A DNA stretch of 64,000 nt from Paenibacillus castaneae (GCF_002884445.1 NZ_KZ614144.1:2494290-2558289), one strand, 5' to 3'; shown: positions 1-8,549, numbered from the stretch's first letter. Numbers and translations: made by a program. The notes: a model not told the origin generated them from the sequence alone.

Positions 1-323
1 TTTATCAGCCGGGCCCGATCTTCACCAAGGTAAAGGATGAGCCGCCCGCGCGATATTTAGGAAATTCTAAAGTTACCAACTCGCTTATAGCTAATGGCTG
101 CCGCGTTGAAGGAACCGTTGTGAACAGTATTTTATTCCGGGGTGTTCATGTCGGGAAAGGCGCTGTCGTAAGCAACAGCATTATTATGCAAAATGGAATT
201 GTCGGCGAGAACAGCTTCGTGCAGTACAGTATTCTGGATAAGGATGTGCGTGTCGATGAGGACCGCGACATCAGGGGAGCGGATAGTGCTCCATTCTTAG
301 CCGGTAAACGGAAAATTATATAG
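1..323 (+). CDS. glgD: Glucose-1-phosphate adenylyltransferase subunit GlgD, C-terminal part (5' truncated by window)
   Basis: Only the last 106 or so codons are present, in the frame beginning at base 3. The visible part is a left-handed beta-helix type domain: hexapeptide-like stretches such as SLIANGCRVEGTV and GVHVGKGAVVSNSIIMQ, preceded by PPARYLGN. This is the typical tail of GlgC/GlgD subunits of ADP-glucose pyrophosphorylase. GlgD is favoured over GlgC because the tail ends soon after a short acidic segment and glgA follows 43 bp downstream, as in Bacillus-type glgBCDAP operons. GlgD is normally the modulatory subunit working with GlgC to make ADP-glucose for glycogen. The catalytic half lies outside the window. 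Confidence 0.85.
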   Translation, partial: YQPGPIFTKVKDEPPARYLGNSKVTNSLIANGCRVEGTVVNSILFRGVHVGKGAVVSNSIIMQNGIVGENSFVQYSILDKDVRVDEDRDIRGADSAPFLAGKRKII

Positions 324-366
324 AGCTCGCTTAGAGAGAGCATGGTAATACGGAGAGGAGAAGCTC

Positions 367-1827
367 ATGAATATTTTATTCGCCACATCTGAAGCCGTAC
401 CATTAGCGAAAACAGGGGGGCTCGCCGATGTAGCAGGGGCGCTCCCCAAAGCATTAAGACAGCGTGGTGTAGATGCCAGAGTCGTGCTGCCTAAGTATGC
501 AGAAATTAAGGCTGAATACACGGAACAATTTGAAAGAATCGCCGAGTTTACAGTCGGCGTGGGCTGGCGCTTGCAATATTGCGGTTTGCTGAAGGCAGAA
601 ATAGACGGCGTTATTTATTATTTGATTGATAATGAATTTTATTTCAAAAGAAAAGGGCTTTACGGCTACGGGGATGATGCAGAGCGTTTTGTATTCTTCT
701 GTTTGGCTGTCATGGAAGCTGCCCGCTATATGGAGTTTCACCCAGACATTGTCCACTGCCATGACTGGCAAACCGGCCTGATCCCGTTTTTGCTCAAGAC
801 CAAGCATGCACTTGACCCGGCTTGGGCATATGCCAAATCTGTGTTCACCATTCACAATTTGAAATATCAAGGATTGTTCGCCATTGATCTGTTAAAGGAT
901 TTGATTGGTGTAGGCGACGATATGTTTCAAGCGGGCAGCTTAGAATTTCATGGTGCGGGCAGCTGCATGAAGGGCGGACTCCTCTATGGGGACAAGCTGA
1001 CGACTGTAAGCGGCAGCTACGCGGAAGAAATTCAAACGGAATATTACGGGGAGAGACTTGATTCCCTGCTAAGATATCGCTCGGGCGATTTAATTGGGAT
1101 TGTAAATGGAATTGATGATGAGCTGTTTGATCCCATGAATGACCCAGCCATAATCGCTCCATACCGCAATTCACTAGCTCGCAAGCGCAGAAATAAATTA
1201 GAGCTTCAGCTGGAGCTGGGGCTGCCCCAGTCCGAGACGGTTCCGCTCGTTGGAATTGTATCCCGGCTCGTCGAACAGAAGGGGTTCGATTTAATCGAGG
1301 CAACCTTCGATGAACTACTTGAGGAGGATATTCAGTTCGTCATTCTCGGTTCAGGAGAAGAACGCTATGAGCGTTTCCTTCAGGATGCCGCTCACCGTCA
1401 TCCGGGGAAGGTTGCAGTATGGCTCGGCTATGATGATGGACTTGCGCGCCGAATTTATGCGGGCTCGGATATGTTCGCGATGCCCTCGCAGTTCGAACCC
1501 TGCGGTCTCAGTCAGCTTCTAGCGCTGCGCTACCGTTCTGTCCCAATTGTTAGAGAAACAGGAGGGCTTAAGGACACGGTACACGCCTACAACGAATATA
1601 CTGGCGAAGGCAACGGCTTCAGCTTCACCCATTACAATGCGCACGATTATATGAATACCGTCCGCAGAGCAGTCACTTTCTATCATAATGAGGAAGCATG
1701 GAAGCAAATTGTGGAAAACGGCGCCAAAGATGATCTCAGCTGGAATCGTTCCGCTAAAGCCTATGTATCCGTGTATTCTGAACTTTTAGCGCACCGAAAG
1801 GAGAGGGAAGCATGGCCCGTCATCTAG
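367..1827 (+). CDS. glgA: Glycogen synthase (ADP-glucose; GT5)
   Basis: Bacterial glycogen synthase transfers glucose from ADP-glucose to the non-reducing end of alpha-1,4-glucan. The 486-residue product has the family's usual length. The N-terminal ADP-glucose binding motif KTGGLADVAG begins at residue 15. A HCHDWQTGL segment lies near residue 130, and the C-terminal nucleotide-sugar site is EPCGLSQL, with the conserved glutamate at residue 377. The start ATG at 367 follows a strong GGAGAGGAG site. The gene follows glgD by 43 bp and its 3' end overlaps the next gene by 16 bp, so the three are very probably co-transcribed and the last two translationally coupled. Confidence 0.96.
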   Translation: MNILFATSEAVPLAKTGGLADVAGALPKALRQRGVDARVVLPKYAEIKAEYTEQFERIAEFTVGVGWRLQYCGLLKAEIDGVIYYLIDNEFYFKRKGLYGYGDDAERFVFFCLAVMEAARYMEFHPDIVHCHDWQTGLIPFLLKTKHALDPAWAYAKSVFTIHNLKYQGLFAIDLLKDLIGVGDDMFQAGSLEFHGAGSCMKGGLLYGDKLTTVSGSYAEEIQTEYYGERLDSLLRYRSGDLIGIVNGIDDELFDPMNDPAIIAPYRNSLARKRRNKLELQLELGLPQSETVPLVGIVSRLVEQKGFDLIEATFDELLEEDIQFVILGSGEERYERFLQDAAHRHPGKVAVWLGYDDGLARRIYAGSDMFAMPSQFEPCGLSQLLALRYRSVPIVRETGGLKDTVHAYNEYTGEGNGFSFTHYNAHDYMNTVRRAVTFYHNEEAWKQIVENGAKDDLSWNRSAKAYVSVYSELLAHRKEREAWPVI

Positions 1828-3797
1828 TAATCGGTAACGGAAAGATGCTGCTTAATCTAGATCAGAACTGCTATATTCGCGATATTTATTATCCATATGT
1901 TGGACAACTAAACCATGTTGGAGGGCAATACTGCCGTTTAGGCGTTTGGGTAGAAGGTGCTTTCAGCTGGCTGGATGAGCAGGAGTGGAAATTTGAGCTT
2001 GATTACATTGAGGATTCATTAGTTACGAATATTATCGCGAAGCATGAACGTTTAGGTATAGAGCTTTATATGAATGACGGGATTCATCAACGGGAATGTA
2101 TTTATATTAAAAGAGTCGTCATTCGCAACAGGACAAGTGATGCGAAGGAGGTTCGCTTATTCTTCCATCAGGATTTGATGATTGATGGTACAGAGGTTGG
2201 TGATACGGCTGTATATTACCCTGAGAACCATACGCTGTATCATTACAAACGAAATAATTATTTCATGTTCAACGGCTTCTCGGACGAAGGCGGCATGACG
2301 CAGTATTCGACCGGAATTAAAAGATTTCACTCTGCAGAAGGTACTTGGCGTGATGCGGAGGACGGCGTCTTAATGGGCAATTCAATTGCTCAAGGCTCCG
2401 TTGACAGCACGATTAGCTTTCGTACCTCTGTACCTCCAAACGGCGAAAAAACGATTTATTACTGGATGTCGATCGGTCAAAATCTTGAAGAAGTGAAAAA
2501 ACTCAATGAATATGTACAAGACAATCATCCCGAGAAGCTTCTTAGCCGAATGGTTATTTATTGGAAGCACTGGCTTGGCCGAGCGGAAACCGATCTAGGA
2601 GACCTTTCTCCTGATATAGCAAAAATGTTCAAGCAAAGCTTATTGCTCGTAAGGACTCAGGTTGACGAGCGCGGCGCTATATTGGCGGCTAATGATACGG
2701 ATATATTGCAATACAATCGAGACCATTACAGCTATATGTGGCCGCGTGACGGGGCGCTTATCGCAGAAGCGATGTCGATGGCTGGCTACCAGAGCGTAAT
2801 CGCTCCTTTCTTCCATTTCTGTGCACAAGCGTTATCGCCTGAGGGCTATCTGTATCATAAATACAATCCAGACGGAACAGTAGGATCCAGCTGGCATCCT
2901 TATATTGTTCAAGGCAGCAGAAGATTGCCGATTCAAGAGGATGAAACGGCGTTGGTATTGTTTGCACTGTGGAAGGATTACTCACGCAATCAAGTGATTG
3001 AGCTCCCTCAATCGTTATATAGCAACTTGATTCGCAAAGCCGCAGCTTTTTTAAGCTCATATATCGAGGAATCGTTATCGCTTCCTAAGCCTAGCTATGA
3101 TCTATGGGAGGAGCGCTACGGGATATGGACGTATACGGCCTCATCTGTTTATGGGGGCCTGATGGCCGCTTCTTTCTTCACAGAGCTGTTCGGTGATTAT
3201 GAGCGCAGTGATCATTACAAAAACACAGCGGAGAGGATTAAGCATGGCATCCTAACCGAGCTGTGGGATGAAGAAACAGAACGCTTCGCCCGCGGCCTCA
3301 TTCAGAAGGATAATCGCTGGGTGAAGGATATGACGCTGGAGAGCAGCTTGTCCGGTGTTCTGGAATTTGGCGTACTTCCCGTAGATGATTACCGCATTAT
3401 GCAGACCATGACGGCAATTAAAGATGGCTTGAGAATAAAGACGGATATCGGCGGTATTGCCAGATATACGAATGATTACTACTTTCAGCAATCCGGAGAA
3501 ATCGACAAAGTGCCAGGAAATCCTTGGATCATTTGTACGCTGTGGGTAGCCAATTACGAGATTGAGTCAGCGAAGGCTATCGAAGAGCTGGAAAGTCCTC
3601 GAAGGACACTGCAATGGGTAGCTGATCACGCCCTGCAAAGCGGTCTGCTGCCAGAGCAGTTGAATCCTTATGACGGCTCGCCGCTTTCGGTTGCCCCGCT
3701 CACTTGGTCGCATGCAACAGTTGTCCATTCCGTTAGTAAATATGCGGAGAAGTATAAGCTGCTTCGAATGAGAGCAGAGACAGAAATTAATTATTAA
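1812..3797 (+). CDS. Glycoside hydrolase family 15 (glucoamylase-like) protein
   Basis: This 661-residue protein resembles bacterial GH15 glucoamylase/glucodextranase-type enzymes, which release glucose from alpha-glucans by inversion. It has an N-terminal beta-sandwich part (opening HLVIGNGKMLLNLD) and an (alpha/alpha)6 barrel with NRDHYSYMWPRDGAL. The likely general acid is Glu433 or Glu434 in LWEERYGIWTY, and the likely general base is Glu615 in LPEQLNPYDG. There is no signal peptide, so it should act on cytoplasmic glycogen or maltodextrin. The ATG at 1812 has AAAGGAGAGGG upstream and lies inside the end of glgA, implying coupled translation. A glycogen-degrading role is inferred from this context. 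Trehalase activity is also known for some cytoplasmic GH15 proteins and cannot be excluded. Confidence 0.9.
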   Translation: MARHLVIGNGKMLLNLDQNCYIRDIYYPYVGQLNHVGGQYCRLGVWVEGAFSWLDEQEWKFELDYIEDSLVTNIIAKHERLGIELYMNDGIHQRECIYIKRVVIRNRTSDAKEVRLFFHQDLMIDGTEVGDTAVYYPENHTLYHYKRNNYFMFNGFSDEGGMTQYSTGIKRFHSAEGTWRDAEDGVLMGNSIAQGSVDSTISFRTSVPPNGEKTIYYWMSIGQNLEEVKKLNEYVQDNHPEKLLSRMVIYWKHWLGRAETDLGDLSPDIAKMFKQSLLLVRTQVDERGAILAANDTDILQYNRDHYSYMWPRDGALIAEAMSMAGYQSVIAPFFHFCAQALSPEGYLYHKYNPDGTVGSSWHPYIVQGSRRLPIQEDETALVLFALWKDYSRNQVIELPQSLYSNLIRKAAAFLSSYIEESLSLPKPSYDLWEERYGIWTYTASSVYGGLMAASFFTELFGDYERSDHYKNTAERIKHGILTELWDEETERFARGLIQKDNRWVKDMTLESSLSGVLEFGVLPVDDYRIMQTMTAIKDGLRIKTDIGGIARYTNDYYFQQSGEIDKVPGNPWIICTLWVANYEIESAKAIEELESPRRTLQWVADHALQSGLLPEQLNPYDGSPLSVAPLTWSHATVVHSVSKYAEKYKLLRMRAETEINY

Positions 3798-3822
3798 TTA
3801 TTAACTTGTTTAAAGGTGACGC

Positions 3823-3858
3823 GGAGTCTCGTGCAGCAGCGCATGAGGCTCCATTTTT
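3823..3858 (+). terminator. Rho-independent terminator of the glg/GH15 operon
   Basis: A 12-bp stem (GGAGTCTCGTGC pairing with GCATGAGGCTCC, two G-U pairs) with a short AGC-type loop is followed by ATTTTTG. It lies 25 bp after the GH15 stop codon. Confidence 0.8.
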
Positions 3859-3917
3859 GTTCCATTCTATTTGTTTGATTCAATGAAATTGATATAGGAA
3901 AGTTTGGGGGTATAGAG

Positions 3918-4190
3918 ATGGGCACTAAATATGTTATTGGCGTAGATATCGGCACAACAAGTACGAAATCAGTGCTTTTTACGGATAAGGAGCTATAGCA
4001 GCAAGCTGCGGTATGGAATATCCGCTTCATTCACCAAGCCCGGCCGTTGCCGAACAGGATCCAGATGAGATTTTTGATGTGGTGCTGGGGACGATCAGGG
4101 AGGTTTATAGCAGCAATTAATCAAACGTTACTCGTGAAGCTGATAGCTGTCTCTTCAGTCGATGCAACAACCTTTGAGACAGCATGTATC
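3918..4190 (+). pseudogene. Decayed gluconokinase (FGGY family) 5' fragment
   Basis: ATG at 3918, after a GGGGG stretch, opens MGTKYVIGVDIGTTSTKSVL. This is the N-terminal phosphate-1 motif (DIGTTSTK) of FGGY sugar kinases, close to GntK. After 26 codons a TAG appears because of an apparent single-base loss near 3990. The next frame continues the family sequence (GMEYPLHSP, AVAEQDPDEIFD, VVLGTIREV) to a stop near 4119. After another frame change, LIAVSSVDA matches the following conserved strand. The rest of the roughly 500-residue kinase is absent and the convergent cyclase gene begins at 4195. It is a truncated, multiply frameshifted remnant. The family call is firm; gluconate as the exact substrate is inferred. 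Confidence 0.85.
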
Positions 4191-4194
4191 GAGC

Positions 4195-6060
4195 TTAACT
4201 ATATTTTTTGGATATAGCCGACAAGGTAAGCATTGGCCAAATATAGTTGTTGCTTGGATAATGAACATATACGCTTCCCGGAAGGGCTGCTCCTGTCGGA
4301 TAGGTATAGGTCCAGTCCCTGCGTTCCAGTGATTGCAGAAGTGCTTCTACCCCTCTTTCAATTGCTGGTGTAGGCTTTTCGTGTACGGCGGTAAGCGCGT
4401 CGAGAGCCCATGCGGTCTGAGAAGGCGTGCTGGCATGCAAAGGAACATAATGCTTTAATTTATCGCTGAGACAAGATTCACCCCAGCCGCCGTCTTCGTT
4501 CTGGATGTCCAGCAGCCATTTGGTTGCTTTCTTAATCGCAGGATGGTCCGCAGCTACCCCAATGGCTGTCATCCCTTGAACAGCCGCTCCTGTTCCGTGG
4601 ATGTAAGCAATTCCCCAGCGGCCATACCAGCTGCCGTCACTGGATTGCTGCGACAGCACCCATTGAACGGAATTATCAATCCATTGATGACCGATGGTCA
4701 TCCCGAGCTCTTTGCCCAGAAAATCAAGAACTCGACTTGTTAAATCAACCGTAGAGGGATCGGTCGATATATCTGCCGAGCCTTCAAAGGTAAAGAAGCT
4801 TGCCGGCAGCTGTTTTCCTTGTGCTTCGAAAGCGGGCCAACCGCCATCGTCATTGCGCATGGACAGCACCCAATTCAATCCTTTCTGCCAATTGGAATAA
4901 AGCCCATTCGTTTGGGATATGTAGGGGCGGATGGCTCTAAGGGCAGCTACGCTGTCATCCACATCCGGATACAGGGTGTTCACATCAGAAAAGCCCCAGC
5001 CCCCAGGTAGTGTGTTTGGTCTTCGGATCGTCCAATCTCCGGTGCGTGTCTGTTGTCGAGTAATCAAATAGGCTCCGGCTCGTTCTAGTGCAGGTGAGCT
5101 GGCCGATATACCCGCTTCTCTCAATGCGTAACTGAGCATAGCTGTATCCCATATCTCCGCCGATGCTACCTGAAGATGGGGACGATCCTCGCATAGTAGA
5201 GAATGAATCCCAAGCACGAGGCGATTAATAATGGGCGATTCAGTTGAATAATCAAGTGCAAGCAGCGCCATTATCATCATAATAGTCGCAGTTGAGAAGG
5301 TTAGTAGTGTGCCGTTCGGTTCAATGCGTTCAAACATAAAGTTTTCTGCCTCCTCTAAGGCATGAGGAGAGCTTGCGTGCAGGATGCTGGAGAAAGGCAA
5401 GGTGGATAGGAGACTGTTTAACGCCGAAATCCAAGTCGTATCATTTTTGAATGCAGGAGGACCATGTAGAAAAAGGGCGGATAAGTCCGGCATCAAGGGA
5501 GCTCGGCGACTGAACTGTTTGTTTGCCATTATGAGTATAGGCACCAAATGGACGCGAGCGTGACCCGAGAGAGAGAATAGATCAAGCCCAAGTCCATGAT
5601 TGGAGAACAATGCTTCCAATGGGATACGCAATAAACGAGGCCATTCTGCTTGCCCAGTAGCAGCCAATATAACTTGCGTCAGCAAGCTTCTTACATCTGA
5701 CAAACCGCCTTTCGAAATAATAAACTGCCTTGCGCGTATCATTGGCGGATCTGTAATCAAATAGAATCTAGCAGAAAGCAGCGCATAATAGGCTTCAGCA
5801 GTTGCATCTAAATTTCCTTCTACTTCATCGGGATAAACCTTCCAAGCACCGTTTTTTTCTTGTTTGGATGCAATACGTGCGGCTAATGCCTGAATCAGAG
5901 GTTCATGAGGCCGTTCAAGCAGAATAAGCAAGAGAATAAAGTAGCTGTCAGTCATCGTTCCTGAATCAAAGCACAAGCGCCAAGGGCCGCCAGAGGATTG
6001 CTGCTTAAGCAAGCTTTCGGCCATTTCGTCTAGTCGTGCGCGGATTCGGCTCATATCCAT
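4195..6060 (-). CDS. sqhC: Squalene-hopene / sporulenol-type terpene cyclase
   Basis: A class II terpene cyclase of 621 residues with an alpha/alpha-barrel fold. The catalytic protonation motif DXDD is seen as DVDD near residues 366-369 (in TLYPDVDDSVAAL). QW-type repeats are recognisable, for example GGWGFSDV, DDGGWPAF, SSDGSWYGRWG and DGGWGESC. Homologues cyclise squalene to hopene or, in Bacillus, tetraprenyl-beta-curcumene to sporulenol, a spore membrane lipid. The size and the neighbouring spore germination operon favour the sporulenol-type role, but sequence alone cannot separate the two. AAAGGATG lies 12-15 bp before the ATG. The gene follows gerPE on the same strand with a terminator-like hairpin between, so it may have its own promoter. 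Confidence 0.88.
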   Translation of the reverse strand: MDMSRIRARLDEMAESLLKQQSSGGPWRLCFDSGTMTDSYFILLLILLERPHEPLIQALAARIASKQEKNGAWKVYPDEVEGNLDATAEAYYALLSARFYLITDPPMIRARQFIISKGGLSDVRSLLTQVILAATGQAEWPRLLRIPLEALFSNHGLGLDLFSLSGHARVHLVPILIMANKQFSRRAPLMPDLSALFLHGPPAFKNDTTWISALNSLLSTLPFSSILHASSPHALEEAENFMFERIEPNGTLLTFSTATIMMIMALLALDYSTESPIINRLVLGIHSLLCEDRPHLQVASAEIWDTAMLSYALREAGISASSPALERAGAYLITRQQTRTGDWTIRRPNTLPGGWGFSDVNTLYPDVDDSVAALRAIRPYISQTNGLYSNWQKGLNWVLSMRNDDGGWPAFEAQGKQLPASFFTFEGSADISTDPSTVDLTSRVLDFLGKELGMTIGHQWIDNSVQWVLSQQSSDGSWYGRWGIAYIHGTGAAVQGMTAIGVAADHPAIKKATKWLLDIQNEDGGWGESCLSDKLKHYVPLHASTPSQTAWALDALTAVHEKPTPAIERGVEALLQSLERRDWTYTYPTGAALPGSVYVHYPSNNYIWPMLTLSAISKKYS

Positions 6061-6103
6061 TGGACGCTATCATCCTTTGCAATTGTCATTTATCATATAT
6101 ATG

Positions 6104-6144
6104 CGCACAAAAAGACCGCTATGATGCATGCATCGCAGCGGTCT
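6104..6144 (-). terminator. Terminator after the gerP operon (minus strand)
   Basis: Read on the minus strand, AGACCGCT pairs with AGCGGTCT around a loop containing the palindrome GATGCATGCATC, followed by TTTTTGTG. It sits directly behind the gerPE stop codon. Confidence 0.8.
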
Positions 6145-6154
6145 GTTCACGTTA

Positions 6155-6604
6155 TCAATTAACCGGAGGAACTGGCCTCGGCCTAGGATATTGTCTAATA
6201 TGCTTAATACGTGATTCTGCTGTATATCGCATGCTATTGCCGATTTGAATGCTGGCACTGGAACCAGTCGCAATGATCTTGATGCGGCCGACTGTAATAT
6301 AGGGCGAGCAATGGATACGTTCTATTTGAATCATGTCACCGTTCTCGTATTCGGGATCGCTAAGAACAGGAAGCGGACGGTCGAATATGCGGTAAGATTC
6401 AAAAAAAACATCGCCTGAGGTTTTGTGATCCGCGCGTCGCTGTACGGCTAATGCGAACAGCTTGGCATTCGTTGAACCGCGATCACCGATTTGAACGGCA
6501 GCAGCTTGCGAAGCGCTGATGATGTATAATGTTCCAAGTTTTGCCGTTCGTATCGGGTAGCTTTCATTGAAAGGATGGTTAATCATCATCTTCATCACTC
6601 TCAA
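6155..6604 (-). CDS. gerPE: Spore germination protein GerPE
   Basis: The product is 149 residues. The family signature of paired Leu/Ile-rich segments ending in QIGD or QIGN is present (AAAVQIGDRG near the N terminus, SASIQIGNSMRYT near the C terminus), and the tail EARVKHIRQ-like sequence of GerPE appears as ESRIKHIRQY. GerP proteins are inner-coat proteins needed for normal nutrient access to germinant receptors. The start is unclear: a TTG at 6604 with AGGGG 9 bp upstream gives the longest product and overlaps gerPD by 26 bp; internal ATGs at 6595 and 6589 are alternatives. It is the last gerP gene here. No gerPF-like gene follows. Confidence 0.88.
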   Translation of the reverse strand: MRVMKMMINHPFNESYPIRTAKLGTLYIISASQAAAVQIGDRGSTNAKLFALAVQRRADHKTSGDVFFESYRIFDRPLPVLSDPEYENGDMIQIERIHCSPYITVGRIKIIATGSSASIQIGNSMRYTAESRIKHIRQYPRPRPVPPVN

Positions 6605-6815
6605 TTTTAGATTCCCCTAGCGATTGACGGGCATTCTGAGGTAAGGGGAAAGGCGCAAGAGGCCCTACGATAACTGATTCCGGCGGCGTGTCGAACATGG
6701 AATATAAATTTACGAAGTCGGTATCGCCAACCTGCAGCATGGATGCACTGGATACGCCAAGCACATCGATCTGACCTACTGATAAGACGTGGTTGATTAC
6801 TTTGAGCTTCAACAT
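6579..6815 (-). CDS. gerPD: Spore germination protein GerPD
   Basis: A 78-residue product whose core (VGQIDVLGVSSASMLQVGD, then MFDTPPESVIVGP) is the GerPD signature. The C-terminal tail is longer and more acidic (ESDEDDD) than in Bacillus GerPD and overlaps the gerPE start. The gene begins directly behind the gerPC stop. It belongs to the gerP inner spore coat operon, expressed late in the mother cell in relatives. Confidence 0.9.
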   Translation of the reverse strand: MLKLKVINHVLSVGQIDVLGVSSASMLQVGDTDFVNLYSMFDTPPESVIVGPLAPFPLPQNARQSLGESKIESDEDDD

Positions 6816-7502
6816 TTAAGTTGTTCCTCCCGTTGCAGGAGAACCGTTCTGCAGCTGTTGCATATAGGCGAGCATTGCGGAATCGGCGTCTCTTGTTGTT
6901 TTGGCTAGCACATTTGCGATAATGGTACTCTGATCTTGTCCGGTTAACCCGCTTGAACCATCCTTGCTGAATTGCTGAAGGTAGTATTGAATTCGAGTTG
7001 GCACCTGCTTGCGAACATCGTTAATAATAATTTTACGATGATAAGGATCAAGCGGGAGACAAAGATCGGTTTCGTAATTGTGCAGCATCTTAGGAGCCTC
7101 AACTTCCAAATACCTATTCATCTCTCTGTAAATATCGTTATAGGGCCCGGACGGTGGAGTTATGCCAGAATCTGCTGAAGGAAAGGATTGTGTAGTGGAT
7201 TGTGTCTTGGAGACTGCCATTTGTTCAATAGAGCCCGGAAACTCATTATCGCCCATACCTGGTGTGGTCATCCCAATATTGAGCGTGCCGTCAAGCTTCT
7301 CTACCTTAAGCTGATCAAAGTGATATTGGATGCTGTCGATATGATAAGCAGGGCGCGAATCAAGCTGCTTTATCTGCTCGCATAAAGCCAATACTTGCGC
7401 TTCCAGCTTATCCAGCTGCTCTTGCTGCGAAGCAAGCATATTCTGCACATCAAGCGACCAAATTTGCCATGGGGAAAGCTGATTTGTCGGCTGCATATAC
7501 AT
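6816..7502 (-). CDS. gerPC: Spore germination protein GerPC
   Basis: A 228-residue protein, the largest GerP member. The N-terminal third is a predicted coiled coil (QEQLDKLEAQVLALCEQI) followed by the family segment YHFDQLKVEKLDGTLNIG. The C-terminal half contains the LPLDPYHRKIIINDVRKQVP stretch found in GerPC. A Pro/Ser/Thr-rich linker lies between the two. The ATG at 7502 has an AAGGAGG-type site upstream. It stands between gerPB and gerPD in the conserved order. Confidence 0.9.
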   Translation of the reverse strand: MYMQPTNQLSPWQIWSLDVQNMLASQQEQLDKLEAQVLALCEQIKQLDSRPAYHIDSIQYHFDQLKVEKLDGTLNIGMTTPGMGDNEFPGSIEQMAVSKTQSTTQSFPSADSGITPPSGPYNDIYREMNRYLEVEAPKMLHNYETDLCLPLDPYHRKIIINDVRKQVPTRIQYYLQQFSKDGSSGLTGQDQSTIIANVLAKTTRDADSAMLAYMQQLQNGSPATGGTT

Positions 7503-7527
7503 ACCTCCTTTTTTGCTGGAGTGTTAG

Positions 7528-7731
7528 TTATCTTGGATTAGGAAGCGGCACGAAGGAGAGCGGATTCTCCGCGCCAAGCTGTGGAGCGGGCTGTGTGAAT
7601 CCACCTGTGTTGTAAAGCTGTGACAAGGAACGAATAGATCCTGCGCTTCCGACCTGAAGGACAGAGCTGTTGGATACGCTATCTACGCGGAGCATGTTAA
7701 TGGTTATATTCTGATGAATCGTTATACTCAT
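7528..7731 (-). CDS. gerPB: Spore germination protein GerPB
   Basis: A 67-residue protein with the diagnostic GerPB core NMLRVDSVSNSSVLQVGSAG followed by IRSLSQLYNTGGFTQPAP. Its ATG overlaps the gerPA stop by 4 bp (ATGA), so the two are translationally coupled. It lacks part of the C-terminal extension seen in Bacillus. Confidence 0.92.
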   Translation of the reverse strand: MSITIHQNITINMLRVDSVSNSSVLQVGSAGSIRSLSQLYNTGGFTQPAPQLGAENPLSFVPLPNPR

Positions 7732-7967
7732 ACGACGTTAACCCCGCTGGCTACTTCATTATTAGTGCTATCCTGTACGTCAGGATCCAAGGTATTCGTT
7801 GCGCTGACGGCATTATTGGAATTGGTCAAGCTGCCTGTCAAGAAAGAACCTGAGCCTGCATAGGTCTTAGATGTACTGCTCGGGGTGACTTCAACCGTAT
7901 CACCGAATTGGATAACGGACCCTGAGCCGACGCTTATAATTTTGACAAAACCGACGACAGCTGGCAT
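7728..7967 (-). CDS. gerPA: Spore germination protein GerPA (GerPA/GerPF family)
   Basis: A 79-residue protein starting MPAVVGFVKI, with VIQFGDTVEVTP, SKTYAGSGS and SATNTLDPDVQD. This is the shared signature of the paralogous GerPA and GerPF. The first position in the operon suggests GerPA. The segment SATNTLDPDV is also typical of GerPF, so it may serve both roles. The start ATG at 7967 has a strong AGGAGGG site 5-6 bp upstream. In-frame codons further upstream, to 8111, lack such a site and cross the promoter. Confidence 0.9.
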   Translation of the reverse strand: MPAVVGFVKIISVGSGSVIQFGDTVEVTPSSTSKTYAGSGSFLTGSLTNSNNAVSATNTLDPDVQDSTNNEVASGVNVV

Positions 7968-8000
7968 AAGAATCCCTCCTCGTATTGTAATATCTTGCTT

Positions 8001-8028
8001 CATCCTATGCGGCATTCGCCTAGATGTT
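8001..8028 (-). promoter_or_regulatory. Candidate sigma-K promoter of the gerP operon
   Basis: On the minus strand, AAC at 8028-8026 is followed by 16 nt and then CATAGGATG at 8009-8001. The sigma-K consensus is AC-N16/17-CATANNNTA. The -10 element lies about 34 bp before the gerPA start. gerP operons in Bacillus are sigma-K dependent, so element, spacing and context agree. The motif is short and was matched by eye. Confidence 0.6.
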
Positions 8029-8091
8029 CCTTCTATGGAAGTATCCCTGTTAGAGGTGGGCGCATATGCTGGTAGAAGTGCTGGAAGGCAG

Positions 8092-8526
8092 GTGTTGCTT
8101 GTGGCATCCAAATGGGATGATCTGGAACAATGGATGGAAGGGCAGCAGCTGCCTAGGGGATTCGAGCTGCTGCGGGAGCCGGATTGGGTAGAGCGCTATG
8201 TTCGCAAAATGCTGACAAAGGCTTTGCCTGAAGCAGCTGGAGTAATGATTGGATCGCATACAGCGTCCATTTCTGAAACGCGTCATTTCGTTATTGTGAA
8301 AATAAAGTTACCAAGCGATTTCGAAAGAGAGCAGCTTCGTTTGTTTGTTCGAGAGGATCGATTGCGGCTGGAAGGGCTGCCGAGCGGTAAAAGTGAGATC
8401 ATCAAGCTGCCAAAGCTAGTGAAGCCGCGCATCAGCAAAACATTGCTAAAGGATGGTGTGCTTCAAGTGAAGCTTCAGAAGAGACCTGTTAACCGCTCTT
8501 ATCATGAAGCGAGCATTCGCTGGTGA
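8092..8526 (+). CDS. Hsp20/alpha-crystallin-like protein, possibly spore coat related
   Basis: About 144 residues. The C-terminal half has a small heat shock/alpha-crystallin pattern: FVIVKIKLPSDFEREQLRLF, LRLEGLPSG, and a closing GVLQVKLQK strand. The N-terminal half (KWDDLEQWMEGQQLPRGF) is helical and not recognised. Spore coat proteins of the CotM/CotP group have this fold, and the gene stands divergently to the gerP operon, so a spore role is plausible but inferred. The start is uncertain: GTG 8092 or TTG 8095 follow GGAAGG, while ATG 8035 gives 19 more residues but has no clear ribosome site and overlaps the gerP promoter. Confidence 0.6.
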   Translation: MLLVASKWDDLEQWMEGQQLPRGFELLREPDWVERYVRKMLTKALPEAAGVMIGSHTASISETRHFVIVKIKLPSDFEREQLRLFVREDRLRLEGLPSGKSEIIKLPKLVKPRISKTLLKDGVLQVKLQKRPVNRSYHEASIRW

Positions 8527-8549
8527 TTGCAGCTGCTATAGAAGGAAGG

